This document shows positions 13,901-24,903 of a stretch of 64,000 nucleotides of DNA, in pieces. Positions within the stretch are counted from its first letter, which is position 1, and the number at the start of each line of letters is the position of its first letter. A program made the position numbers and the translations under genes. Source of the stretch: Emydura subglobosa (taxonomy: Eukaryota; Chordata; Testudines; Chelidae); NCBI GenBank assembly GCA_007922225.1, contig ML679941.1, positions 54,585,849-54,649,848 on the forward strand, in the 5' to 3' direction. The notes beneath the pieces were generated by a model that searched no databases, was not told the DNA's origin, and worked only from the letters and a program-made list of their open reading frames with translations.

Positions 13901-15193
13901 GATTAAACAGTTACCTAAAATAATGAATTTTTTAAAAGCAACAAAAATAAGGTTACTTCACAGTCAGGTTACCTAAGAAAGTTAATCTGCTTTTGGAAAA
14001 GGTGTTTTTAAAAGGTCAAAAAAATACTTCAGAAAAACAATGGACTATACTGGGGGAACATGCAACCTTTTGCTCTTATTCCCTCTCTGTTCTTTAGTGT
14101 GCCAACATCTAAATTCAGACTGTATTACATAAAACAGGGATTTGTCAAACATTTTTTAAAAATTACATATAATTTGGCTCACAAATGGCTATTGCATTTG
14201 TGTGTGTAAGACAAAAGATAACTTATTACATTTAGGCTTTAGGTTGATTATAAGAGTGGATGTTCTAATTAGTTTCTTTGTTGAGAGTATTGAGGTTCAG
14301 TGGGTTTTTTAATGCTGTATTTTTTCAATCTGATTATGCTTAGTTGCATACCCAAGTCCTTGTAAATGTTTTCCCTAGCTGTATGTGGTTAATTGCAGAT
14401 TTAAATGTTGTTGTATATTTTGTCATTTGTTTCTAGTAAAAATACATGGCATTCTTTTTAGAAATACCTACTTTCTTATTTCCTTTCCTTACTCATACTT
14501 TTGTCAATGTACAATTTAAACATACCAACTTTCTTTACTAATTTTATTTATAGACTCTTATGTCCCTTGCATAAACTGTTTATCAGTGTGTTTTGTGTAA
14601 ACTAGGTTATGGCCTTAAAACCCTGGCTTCATGCTAGTTAAGGTACACTGTGTCAGACAGCATAATATGTAAAATATGTATGTTTAAGATTTCACTTACA
14701 TTTGAAAGACTTAAGACCCTAAATTCATTGTTCATTGAAATTCAGAAATAAAAACTTCATATTCTCATAAAGGAAAAGTAATGACAAAATATACAGATTT
14801 CCTGTAGCAGGTAGCCTTCCTTACAATACATGTCTTTTGAAATTGGGAAGAAGCAACATGAATTTTTATGAGGATCTAAATTATGCAGATAATGGGTTAC
14901 ATTATATGTCTTCAATGTAATGAAATGGTTTTGGCATACAAGACAAGACTTTAGGTGGATTATTCAGCACTTCTGGTAATCTACAAATTTAGGTTTTTTA
15001 TAGTGGGATAACTCATGGTGAAAAGCTGCATATTAGAGATTCTGTAAAGTTTACAATATTAATAAAATGGCATCTTTTTAAAATAGGGATGTCTAAAGGG
15101 TCATGTTAGATCCAGATCAGTTTTAGGCTCTGCTTAGAGGCTTAATGAAAGCTAAGGTTCAGTTTTGTCATGGAAATATCCATGGTCATATGT

Positions 15194-15475
15194 TCCAGAG
15201 GGGTAGCCGTGTTAGTCTGTATACAGCAAAAACAACGAGAGTCCTGTAGCACTTTAAAGACTAACAAATTTAATTTCTGCAGGCATAAGCTTTCATGGGC
15301 TGCAACCCACTTCGTCAGATGCAAGAAATAGAAATCAGGTAGGGGGTATATATATGCATCCAAGGGTAAGGAACAACAGTGGGGAGGGTAGGTGTTAGCA
15401 AAGTCCATTCAGTTAGAGTAGATGAGGCCTATTCACAACCATTGATTAGAAGGTGAGAATGTGTAAACAGTGACA
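15194..15475 (-). repeat. Penelope-like retroelement tail
   Basis: Reads CCAGAGGGGTAGCCGTGTTAG at its + strand start, then a GCACTTTAAAGACTAACAAA block and AGGCATAAGCTTTCATGGGC, continuing into GAAGGTGAGAATG. The same blocks occur in the opposite orientation at 32320-32592, directly downstream of Penelope-type coding remnants, which is why I class it as a Penelope tail rather than a tRNA SINE. It sits inside the likely CPSF6 3'UTR. Confidence 0.6.
15283..15318 (-). ncRNA. Degenerate hammerhead-ribozyme-like motif
   Basis: On the - strand: CTGACGA, a stem-loop (GTGGG ... CCCAT with one wobble pair), then GAAA and GCTTATGC. This is the order of a hammerhead core: CUGANGA, stem II, GAAA, short stem III. 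The base after the GC-UUAU-GC hairpin is C where U16.1 is required, so self-cleavage is not expected. Hammerhead motifs are known in Penelope-like elements. Confidence 0.5.
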
Positions 15476-16670
15476 ATTACTTCATATGTTGTCACACTGT
15501 GTTGGATCAGATATGATAAAGGGCCCCTCTAGGTTTTGAACCTTTGGGACCTATTGAGATTTGGAGGTTTGAATCCTTTCCTCACCCCCAGTTATTTAGG
15601 GTGGATATTACGTTCTGGTGTAGACCTTTTTGCATTTTAAAGTTTTTCTAACCATCTCTTGAAATGTAACTAGTTTTTTTTTTTAACAGATGCTAACTTG
15701 AAAGTACTAAAATTTATAGTTTATCTCATTGAAATAAGAGGAAATTTAATTTGAAATATCCCAACTTAATATAATGGTAACATATAATAATCTTAAATGT
15801 ACCTTATTCATCATTAATATAACCAATAAATAGAGCTTGGTGGCACCCTATCCCCTTGTTTAATGTATTTTGTGTAGAGAAGATTTTGAACAACTCTTCG
15901 TATTGTTGCCACGTGTTGCATTGTTAAATATACATTCCCATGACATTCTATAACGCTGAGAAAATAAGGGGTGTGCATTATGAGTGCAAGTGATGTCAAA
16001 TCCAGTTTGTTTACTATTATTGATGTCTTGGAAAAAAATCAGGTAGTGTTTGAAAAGAGAAAAAAAATCCTTTTTGGGAAGTTTACAAAGGGTGACTAGC
16101 ACTGATGACACCTTTAGCCTTAAAGGTTACATGGTCTTCCTGTACTGTCCTTCTCCCTGATCTTCATTCTACTCAAATGTGCAATTGATTAAGAGATCAT
16201 TTTAAAGTGTGACCTTGGAAATCTTTGTATTAATAGAAATGCAGAATTATTACATTGCAAATTGTAAACTGTTTGGTGTCTGATTGAATGCCTGACTCAA
16301 AAAGGGTTTATAAATAGTAACAACTTTCTAATATCAGCAGGCCAAAGAGTGTCTTAAGATATTGAGTCTCTGGAGACCTAGATTTCTCAGCAAGGTAAGG
16401 TGGTATCCCATCAAACATGCATTTCTGAATACATTTTCAATTGAGGCACCTAAGATTCTAAATTAACTTTATTAGGACTCATTCTTTTTTATGTTATGCT
16501 TGGAATTTTGCATTAATTTTCATTTTTCATTGGTTTTCTTTTTTAATTACCTTTCTTCCAGCCTTTAGGAGACTATTTAACAATTTGATGTCCAACCTTT
16601 CTGTTGGTCTTAAACTGCAATACTAGTTTATCTTGTAATGAAGAAATAAAATTAAATTTTTATTTTAAAA

Positions 16671-17983
16671 AAAACCCAAACCTGTTGTCTGTCCTTATTT
16701 TTAGTTTGTCTAACATTCTTATAGCATTTGGCATGTCAAATTCTATCCAACTGAGATATTTAAACAAATATAAAAGTAATATTGTGTGTGGAAATAGGTG
16801 ACTGCATGCTTTTCTAGAAATACTTTCATTCCCTGGCCAACAATTGCCCTTTTAATTTTGTCATCTTATCTTTAAAATAGCAAACACTTTTCTGCTCACT
16901 TTTGAAGAAGAAAAATGAGAAATACATTCATTAGCCTAAGTAGGACAGTTTGTTTTTGATATTGCTAATGTCTAATAATGGAAGGCACTCATCTTTTCAC
17001 CTTTAAAAAAAAAAAAAAAAAAGTGTGGTTCACTGCATTTCAGACTATGAAGAAAGGACAACAATTTCAAAGATTTGCATAGTTTGCTTTGTTGTCAAAG
17101 TGTTCAGTTTCTTCTTTAACTTAGTCTATATTATTCAAAAGCAGCAATGTGTGTATGCTATATACTGTAGTTCGGAGCAAAAATCTCTGCTACCTGGCAT
17201 ACACTAAACAAACTAAACCCTTTCCTTTGTAATGGTGAAGATCTGTTCTCCTGTTTCGGTCAACTCAAGAAAGCTTGAAAGGGGAAGAATTGCTGTTCTC
17301 TGTGTATAGTTTTGCTCTTGGACAGTAAAGCTGTTTTCAATAGAGTTGCGATTTTTGAGTCTGTTGCTTGCAGTGGTTGCTCTGAAAGTGATGTTTGATA
17401 CAGTTCATTTAATGTAGGTAGCACTGTTTTTTCAGTTTTGCCAAATTTTGTGATTTTATTTTTGAGTCTTGTGGTATCTGGTATTTTTCTTAAAGCCCCA
17501 GCTCCTGCAGTCATGGGGTTATGTGAGAATCTCAGCTTTCATTTGGAAAAACAAAAATTTCAGCTCTCGTGGTTGCAGAGAAAGGGTAAAAAATGTGACC
17601 TGAATGCACCCCAAAGGCTCAGAAGGCAAGTAAAATGAGCCCCAAGTTTATTTTTTCGAATGCTTGAGGTAAGGTTGTCAATACTATGATGCCATATGCA
17701 GGAAAGAAACATTTAGAAACACAGGAGTTACTTAACTTATTCATGTTTACAGCTCTACATATGTAATAATGAAATGAATGAACATAACCCTTCTGACTTT
17801 GCAGAGGTCAAAGTATAATGGTTCATATAGTCACAAGACAAACTGAAATATTCAAGCCAATTTTGCTAGGAGCAGGCTTGTGCTACTTCTGTCTGATTTA
17901 TATCAAAGAATCTAGTGGGAGGCAAGCAATTCAAGGAGGATGTTTCCCCTCCTAAGTTGTCTAGAGAAACAATTAGTTTAAAC
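16671..17983. other. Intergenic, no recognised gene
   Basis: AT-rich sequence with an A18-type run near 17005-17022. A - strand open frame at 17260-17514 and + strand frames nearby have no recognisable domain. I see no regulatory element I can name. Confidence 0.6.
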
Positions 17984-18822
17984 CAAGGGTGTCAAACATA
18001 GGGCCCACAAATCCTTTTTCTCCAGCTTGCAGCTCCCTCCTCCTTCAAGGCATCCAGCCTGCAGCCGCTACACTTCAAAAGGGCCAGAGCTTGGGAAGAG
18101 TGAGATTGTGTTTGACTGGTCAGTCAGCTGAACTCTCACCAGAACTTGAACAGGCGATTCCTTCCCAGCTTGCAGCCACTGTGGAGCCATACAGCACCTG
18201 GCCCAGAAGAGCAATTGCCTCTCATTTCCTCTTGCCTCTTTCTGCTGCTCTAAGCAGCTCAGCCTTGGGGACGAGAACTGCCTCCAGTGCTGTGTTGGGG
18301 AGGGCAGTGAGGTTGGGGGTGGCATGAGCAAGTGCTCCAGAAGGATTGTGGAATAGAAGGGGAGTGGGGCAGGGCAAGTGTCCAAAGGCAATAAGAAAGG
18401 AGGGAAAATTCACAAAATGGGTGGGGAAGGGAGCTGTCGTAGTGGGAATAGATGGGTGGGGTGATAAATTAATGGACACAGTAAAGGGGGGGATGCATAA
18501 AATGTATTTGAATTTAAAACAAAACCCCAAACCTCATCTTTTAGATGCAACGTTTAACTTAACTAAAGGGGCACATTTTGCAGTTAAAGAACTGCAAAAT
18601 GTGTCTCTTGCAAGTGACATCTTAGCCTATGTAGTGTAGTTGTAGCTGTGTCAGCCCCAGGATATTAGAGGGATAAGGTAGGTGAAGTAATATCTTTTAT
18701 TGGACCAACTTCTGTTGGTGAGAGATGAGTTTTCAAGCCCCATACAGAGCTCTTCAGCTTGTCTCTCTAATCTAACCAAAAGAGTAAATGGCCCTTGGTA
18801 CAGAATGCATTTGACACCTCTG
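17984..18822. mobile_element. Non-autonomous hAT transposon with 8-bp target duplication
   Basis: The element is 839 bp. Its ends are inverted repeats: CAAGGGTGTCAAA at the left and TTTGACACCTCTG at the right (11 of 13 match as reverse complements). It is flanked by a perfect 8-bp direct repeat GTTTAAAC (17976-17983 and 18823-18830), the size used by hAT transposases. It encodes no recognisable transposase. Internally a Penelope-like tail lies at 18634-18775. The same terminal sequence recurs in a shorter copy at 50450-50721. Confidence 0.85.
18634..18775 (-). repeat. Penelope-like tail fragment, second subfamily
   Basis: Contains TTGTAGCTGTGTCAGCCCCAG, then the ATATCTTTTATTGGACCAAC and TTCTGTTGGTGAGAGA blocks common in turtle DNA. 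The layout matches the other Penelope tails in the window, and on the - strand a decayed CUGAAGA ... GAAA hammerhead-like core is just visible. Nested within the hAT element. Confidence 0.45.
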
Positions 18823-18830
18823 GTTTAAAC

Positions 18831-19188
18831 CATGCATCTTAACCATCAGCGTTGTCACACAGGGAGTATTATAGAGCGGAGTTCATGCAGCAACATCGTG
18901 AGCATGAATTGCTGTATAATCATATTTGCATTCTGGAATTGATAAGACTGATACCTTCTGCTTGTGTGTAATGAGATTTTTGACAACAAGGATGAACTGG
19001 ATTAAGAGATTCCAAATAAAACTTGAAAGGGAAGGGAGGAGCCATGTAGTTTCCTTAGTCTTTTTTGAGTGATGTGCAGACACAGCTTTACCTGAAAGGT
19101 TTAGCATGGGACAGAGCCATCATAGGTGCACAGAGGGCAGCTGCTGCATGACTGCTGTAGAGTTCAAACTTCTGTCTTGACCCCTCTG
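18831..19188. other. Intergenic, nothing recognised
   Basis: Between the hAT target duplication and the next LTR. No gene, repeat or motif was recognised. Confidence 0.5.
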
Positions 19189-19911
19189 TGATGGGGTGTT
19201 TGCCCCATACTGGCCGCTAAGAGGTTAATAGAGCCCTGGGAGGCTGCACAAAAAGCAGCCAATCAGAAGGGAGCTACAAGGAGCAGCCAATTGGGGCTAG
19301 GCAGGCCTATATAAGAAGAACTGCAGGGCAGAGCGGAGGACTGGCTGCCATGCAGGCTGAGGGCAACTAGATCCCTGGTCAGACCAGTGCTGCAGGCAGG
19401 GACTGGGGGAGCTAAAGACAGATCCTGGCCAGCAGTGATGAGACTTGCAGGCTGAGGCTCTAAGACAAGGGCGAAGAGGGTGCTTGGGCTGCAGGGAAGT
19501 GGCCCAGGGAAAGGTATGGAGGAATTGGAGGGGATGCAGCAAGTGGCTACCATGTACAGGGTCCCTAGGCCAGGACCCAGAGTAGTGGGTGGGCCAGGGT
19601 CCCTGCATCCACCTCGCCACAGAGGAAGTGGCTGGATAATTGGCTGCAGTAGTCACTGAGGCAAGTGGCTACCCAGCAGGCTGCAGACCCCCCAGAATGG
19701 GGAGAACAGACATGGGGTATGTGGGCTGAATCACTGAAGCCGGAGGACTGCGTCATTGAAGACGCCACAGTCCTGGAAGTGATGCGGGTCCCAGAGAAGA
19801 AGTGATGGTGACGAGACACCACCATCAGTGCTCCCTCTGGCAAGCAGGCTAATCTCTGGAACATCCAGCAGGAGGCACCAAAGCGGTGAGTTCACCCCGT
19901 CCCGACCTCAC
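19189..19911 (+). mobile_element. Probable solo LTR
   Basis: Starts TGTGATGGGGTGTTTGCCCC and ends GTCCCGACCTCACA, giving TG...CA ends. It contains two CCAAT boxes in AGCAGCCAAT contexts, followed by a TATA box in GGCCTATATAAGAAG (about 19304-19318), the order expected in a U3 promoter. No internal retroviral sequence adjoins it. I could not find a matching target duplication, so the ends are approximate. Short open frames on the - strand are shadows. Confidence 0.55.
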
Positions 19912-20047
19912 ATAACTAATGTTCACAATCCTTTAATTTAACAGTTCGAGGTAGAACAATACCTTCAGATGCTCTGGGCTCCCACCCAGTTGGCTTCTGT
20001 AACTAAAATGCAGATCATTCTCTGACACCACCATATGGTGGAATTAC

Positions 20048-20575
20048 TCATAGACTTTTAGGTCAGAAAGGATCATCTAGTCTGACCTTCTCATTTCAGG
20101 CCACAGAACCTCACTCACCCACCCCTGTAATAGACCCTTAACCTCTGGCTGAGTTACTGAAGTCCTCAAATCATGATTTAAAGGCTTCATGTTACTGAGA
20201 ATCCATGATTTACTCTAGCTTAAATCTGCAAGTGACCTGTGCCTTACACTGCAGAGGAAGGTGAAAACCCCCCAGGGTGTCTATCAATTTGACCCATGGG
20301 AAAATTCCTTCCTGACCCCAGACATGGTCCCTGAGCAAGATTCACCAGATAGACAGCTTGGAAAGGATTCTCTAGTAACTCAGAGCCTTCTCCATTTAGT
20401 GTTCCATTACTGGGCATTGGAGATATTTGCTGCAAGCAGTCGCAGATCGGTTACATGCCATTCATTGTAGGCAGTCTCATCGTACCATACCCTCCATAAA
20501 TTTATCAAGCTCAGTCTTGAAGGCAGTTATGTTTTTTGCCCCCATTGCTCCCTTTTGAAGGATGTTCCAGAAGGA
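20048..20575 (-). mobile_element. CR1-type LINE 3' end, 5' truncated
   Basis: On the + strand it begins with TCATAGACTTTTAGGTCAGAAAGGATCATCTAGTCTGACC, the reverse complement of a CR1-like 3' end. It continues through CCCCCAGGGTGTCTATCAATTTGACC and ends in TTTTGCCCCCATTGCTCCC. The orientation follows from the reversed 3' terminus. No reverse transcriptase frame remains. Confidence 0.6.
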
Positions 20576-22379
20576 ATTTTAAAGGCCTTTCAGGAAAAAG
20601 TAGAGTTGAGTGATAAAGCCCCTCGTTTTCTGACTGAATTTAAAGCTTTGGTGGACATGCAGAAATTTAATTACATTTCTCTACTGAATCTCTCTGTTGG
20701 AATTACTGTTAGGATATTACCACGACATCAATTTAATCATACATTCTGTTATTTAATCCAATGTCCGAATGGTATGCAGTTGCACTGAACAGGTCTAAAA
20801 GCTTAAATAATCAGCAATTACTACACCCATAAGAGTAACAAAAATTTGTAAGTATTTGATCACTATTTATAAAAGGACTAGAACCTGGGGTGCTCAAATA
20901 CATGTTGGCTGGTTCCAACTTGGTCAAGCAGGTACTAATAATGAAGCTTTAAGAGTGTACCCTTTTATACCTTTCAGCAAACAAGTGATGGCATGGCCAA
21001 TTGCTAACTATAGCAATCAGCTAACTTTAGCTAAGAATCAGATTGGGGAGGTTTTAAGGCTGGGCCCTTTTTTTAGGCCTGGAGTAGATAAGATTTACAA
21101 GTGGACCCCCTTTCTGCAAGGCTTTTTCTCTTCTCAGTTACCTTCCATGTCAAGTTTTTCCAATTAAGCCACATTCAACAAGGCCGTCCCATAACTGCTA
21201 ACAGAACATTTTTTTAATCCAAGCTATTTAACCCATTATGTACCAGTCTAATCCTATACTCAAATATCTAGAAAAAGAGGGGTGTTGGTGCAGAAAAGGA
21301 TGGCCAATGCAGGGCTTCGGGTGGGAGGATGAGACTACTTCCTTTTAAAGTGAGAAAACTCCCTTCTCCTCCTCAAGTCGTTCTCTGAGCAGCAATGGCT
21401 GTGGGAAGCTGGCTAGTGTTGAAGACAGGATGCCAGAATAGATGAATTATTTGCCAGTAGAGCCATTTTTATCCTCTTGTGAAGACAACCTGTCACTCTG
21501 ATTTCTAACACAAATCTAAGAGCAGTGAGCCCCTCCCCCCCAAATCCTCAGGCAGCCTGTGTGTGGGGGCAAAATCACCCCTTCCATTCCTGATGGGCCA
21601 GCTTCAATGAAACCACTGTTGAGCTCCCTCTTGTAGAGCTGCTGCTGCCCTGCCTTATTTGTCACTGGAGGAGCAGAGTAAAGAGCTGGTGGGACAGGAT
21701 TTAATACTGAGCTGCTGGCTCTGCAGGGAAGAAAGAGGGAGCCTTAATGCCCACTTCATAGAAGCAGGCCATGCACTTTTTATCAGAAGTGCCCTTACCT
21801 GCAGCCTATGATGCAGATAAGGCTTAATTTTTTTCTAGGTGGTGCCCCTCAGTCTCCCAGCTGCTCTATAGAGGTGAGGAATGGTGGAAAAGTACTTGTG
21901 TTCCTCTGTCCACCTCCCCGCAGAGCCTCTCGCGGCTGTTGATGTCAGAAGGGGAATATGTGTTGTTTGAAGCAGTATTGTGGTTTGGCCTGCCTCACTC
22001 CACAGGACACGGAAACGAACTGTGCAGAGGGCCAAGGCTTCAGGCTGCAAAAGGGAAGAGAAGTGGAAAATTAATCAAGGGCTTCAATTGGGTTGAACTG
22101 TGGGGGAAATGATTTAAAAGGATGAGAGTCCATGGACGCTCCCCATGACCCCTTCTTTACAAATGAATCCAGCCCTGTGTATAGAACACACCATTCAAGG
22201 GAGTCTGTAGAAACCTGTGAAAGTTCAGTTTGTTTCTTGCAGGGTAAAGGAAGATGTGGGCTCTGTCTTGACCACTGGACATTTTTTACTCAAGGTTAGA
22301 TGTTTTTCTAAAATGCTCTGGTTCAAGCACAGCTATTGGACTCGAAGCAGGAATTAGCCAAGGAAGCCCAATGACCTAT
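20576..22379. other. Intergenic, no recognised gene
   Basis: Contains open stretches at 20555-20788 and 20856-21167 (103 codons) without recognisable domains or splice context. Likely old repeat DNA, but I could not name a family. Confidence 0.5.
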
Positions 22380-24903
22380 GTTCATCTTCAAGTGTGACCC
22401 CAGGGGTGCTCCACTGTAGGTGTGTCTGCGCCCCCGCATACTGTTCGGAGATTTTTGGTAGCAGTCCATACCAACCACACATGCGCTGCTCCTCCCCAGC
22501 CGTGAGGCTAGCAGCGTGCCCGGGCATTCCCTCCTCAGTTCCTTCTCAACCGCCCCGGCTAGGGATGGAGCTAATAGCTGTCCATGTGTCTTTTAGAATG
22601 GCTAATTTTAGCTTCTTTGAAGCTCCCTTTTCTTTCTTATTCGCTTGCATTTACTTTGGCCGTGCCTTAAAAAAATACATATGTATAAAATAATAAGAAA
22701 AAGAAGAAACAAAGGAAGATCAGAAAGGGACTTTGCCCTCCACATCCCTGTGGGGGGGGACCCCCTGGACAAGGATATGACCAGCTCCCTTGGCTTCATA
22801 AAGTTCACCAGTTGTAAGGAATTGATCCCGGTCACTGCTGGACGTTCGCAGTGCATTCACTGCCTGGGAGAGAAGCACATTCCACAGAAGTGTGGATTGT
22901 GTCAGCAACTGAAGCACAGGTCAAGGAAAGAGAGAGCTGAGGCTGAAACTCCTGCTCATGGAATCAGCCCTTCAGCCTCTGGAGCCCCAGCAAGAACCCT
23001 TTCTGCAATCCTCCACATCGAGGAGAGATGAGTTCAAGCCAGACACCTGTAACCAGTCACGAAAGCCCCTAAGAGAATGTCACTGAGTCTCCATGGCGTG
23101 CCCAGACTGAGCCAAAAACACTCTCCAGCTCGGTCAGTGACATCAGTACCGACAGCACCTGGGCTGCCTAAATCAGGTACCCAGGGCATGTGCAGTACTG
23201 GACTGACACAACCAGTTGGAGTGCCTGTGGATCCGATGGGTCCAGGCAAAGGAGACTCGGTATCGTGGGGGCGTGAAAAGCAAAGAAGATCTGCCCTGGG
23301 GAAGACTCCATTGGTATGGTCATCAACATCGGTACTGCCAGCAACGCGCCAGGCACTGGCAGACCCTCCCATCAGGTCTCTCTCTCTCTGACCCTGTCAG
23401 TGCAAGCCTCCCAGCACCGACAGCTAGCACCGGTACTGGTGCCTCCTGCACCACCTGACTTCTGGTGTACGACGGACCTTTTGGTGTTGGATGCACCGGA
23501 CTTTCCACTGCTCATTACTGGGGGCCCAGTACCAAGCCCACCTGGCACCTACCAACAGCCTCATGCTGCGCATCGCCACTGTCGTCAGCAGAGTCAGAAA
23601 GTGAGCAAGAGGACTTGATTTCCCCATCCTCCTCATGCCCATCCTATGGTTCCCGATTCTAAAAACAAAGAATACCACCCAGCTGACCCACCGCCTTCGT
23701 TTGGACAGCCATGGTTCCAGCCACCAGCATCTTTTCTGGGCCAATGGCAAGCTCAAAGGCAACAGACCTCATTGGCCCCTAGTGGAACTTTCCACCAGCG
23801 AAGAAAGTACCCTCCTTCAGCTGCTGCCTCTAGGGCCTGTGAACCCCCTGAGCAAACAAAGGAGGAACCGATCGGTGAACCAGAGGTGGAGGAAGACATC
23901 ACCCCTTACACCCAGCTGTCGTCGTCATCACCACACGAGACAGTTGTGCCCCCTCCGCTTTCTATGGTGGATGACTTTAAAACATTTCAGGACCTGGCAC
24001 AAAGGGTGGCAGAGGTCTGCAAATATCCTTACAAGAAGTGACTGAGTCACATCTTACGTTCATCCACAGCCACGAAAGTCACCCTGCTGATCATTGAGGC
24101 CCTAATGAACCCTGCCAAAATAGTATGGCGGACCCTGCCATCTGTCCCTCCCAACATGCAAGAGGCAGATAAGAAATATTATGTTCTGGCAAATTGACTA
24201 TGGGGGCCTACAGCCTGTTTGCCACTTACCAGAATAGGAAATGCCCACAGTACTGTTTCAGAGCGGGAATCGGCTGCCACTCCGCAGGGACACACACTCT
24301 TCTTCCCATGGGACGAAGGCCTGCTTATGCGTCTTTCCTGAATTTCCTATACTATTGAAAGTCCTATTAAAGATAAAGGGGGAAAGAGCAACTGTCATAT
24401 TGGTTGGTCCTATGTGGCCCAGACAGACATGGTATCCTTACCTGTTGCAACTGGCACTTTGCCCTCCATTGACTCTCCTGACCATTCTGGGCCTTCTGTT
24501 GCAGGACGGGGCATGCACACTCCATCCCAATCTGTGTGTTCTTCAGATCAAAGCGTGGCTCCTTCATGGTTCCAGACATAGAGACATCCTACTCTGAAGA
24601 GGTACAGGAGGTTTTGCTGCACTGGAGAAAGGGAAGTACTCGTCATACCTACCTGCAGAAAGGGAAGAGATTCCAGGTGTGGTGCCAACCCAAGGGTGTT
24701 ACCCTAGAATCACCTTGCTTGTGGTCCTGGACTAACTATTTCCCTTAAGAAATCGGGACTCTGTGAGCTCCCTGAAAGTCCACCTGGCAGCAATGTGCAG
24801 GTGGTACAGACTGCTACTGAAATTCTCCGATCAGCAGTGTGGGGGCCGCAGACACACCTACAGTGGAGCAACCATAGGGGGACACATATCGAAGAACTAT
24901 TGT
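22380..24903 (+). mobile_element. DIRS-like retroelement remnant with inverted termini
   Basis: The left end reads GTGACCCCAGGGGTGCTCCACTGTAGGTGTG (22393-22423). The right end reads CACACCTACAGTGGAGCAACCATAGGGGGACACA (24852-24886), which is nearly its reverse complement. Split inverted repeats are a DIRS hallmark, unlike LTR elements. The body holds a decayed gag-like frame; reverse transcriptase and tyrosine recombinase are missing, so about 2.5 kb is left of a longer element. The DIRS assignment rests on the termini and on resemblance of the body to turtle DIRS ORF1 as I remember it. Confidence 0.55.
22645..24180 (+). pseudogene. Decayed DIRS-like ORF1 (gag-like)
   Basis: Three disconnected pieces in different frames. 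The first (to 23031) has a cysteine/histidine knuckle: CIHCLGEKHIPQKCGLC, followed by a basic stretch. The middle (23646-24041) is proline/serine-rich and ends near DDFKTFQDLAQRVAEV. The next piece (about 24050-24180) reads NPAKIVWRTLPSVPPN. Frameshifts and stops separate them, so no protein is made. Its role in a live element would be nucleic-acid binding and particle assembly. Confidence 0.5.

Larger units (their letters stand above)
10984..16670 (+). other. CPSF6: Probable non-coding terminal exon (long 3'UTR) of CPSF6
   Basis: Starts after the acceptor-like ACATTACAG and runs through unique, AT-rich, repeat-poor DNA to an AATAAA at 16645-16650 within AAGAAATAAAATTAAA. Earlier AATAAA copies occur (for example 11386-11391). 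Low repeat density compared with DNA after 17 kb suggests constraint. A Penelope-like fragment is inserted at 15194-15475. Open frames here are short and on either strand, as expected for a UTR. The exact 3' end is not determined. Confidence 0.4.

Noticed and set aside
15194..15330. tRNA-derived SINE
   Set aside because: No A/B box pair or tRNA-like head was visible, and the same sequence follows Penelope coding remnants at 32320-32592.
16980..17025. A-run as tail of a processed pseudogene
   Set aside because: No coding remnant precedes it and no target duplication was found.
18346..18639. 97-codon open frame
   Set aside because: Inside a non-autonomous hAT element; low-complexity glycine/lysine content and no domain.
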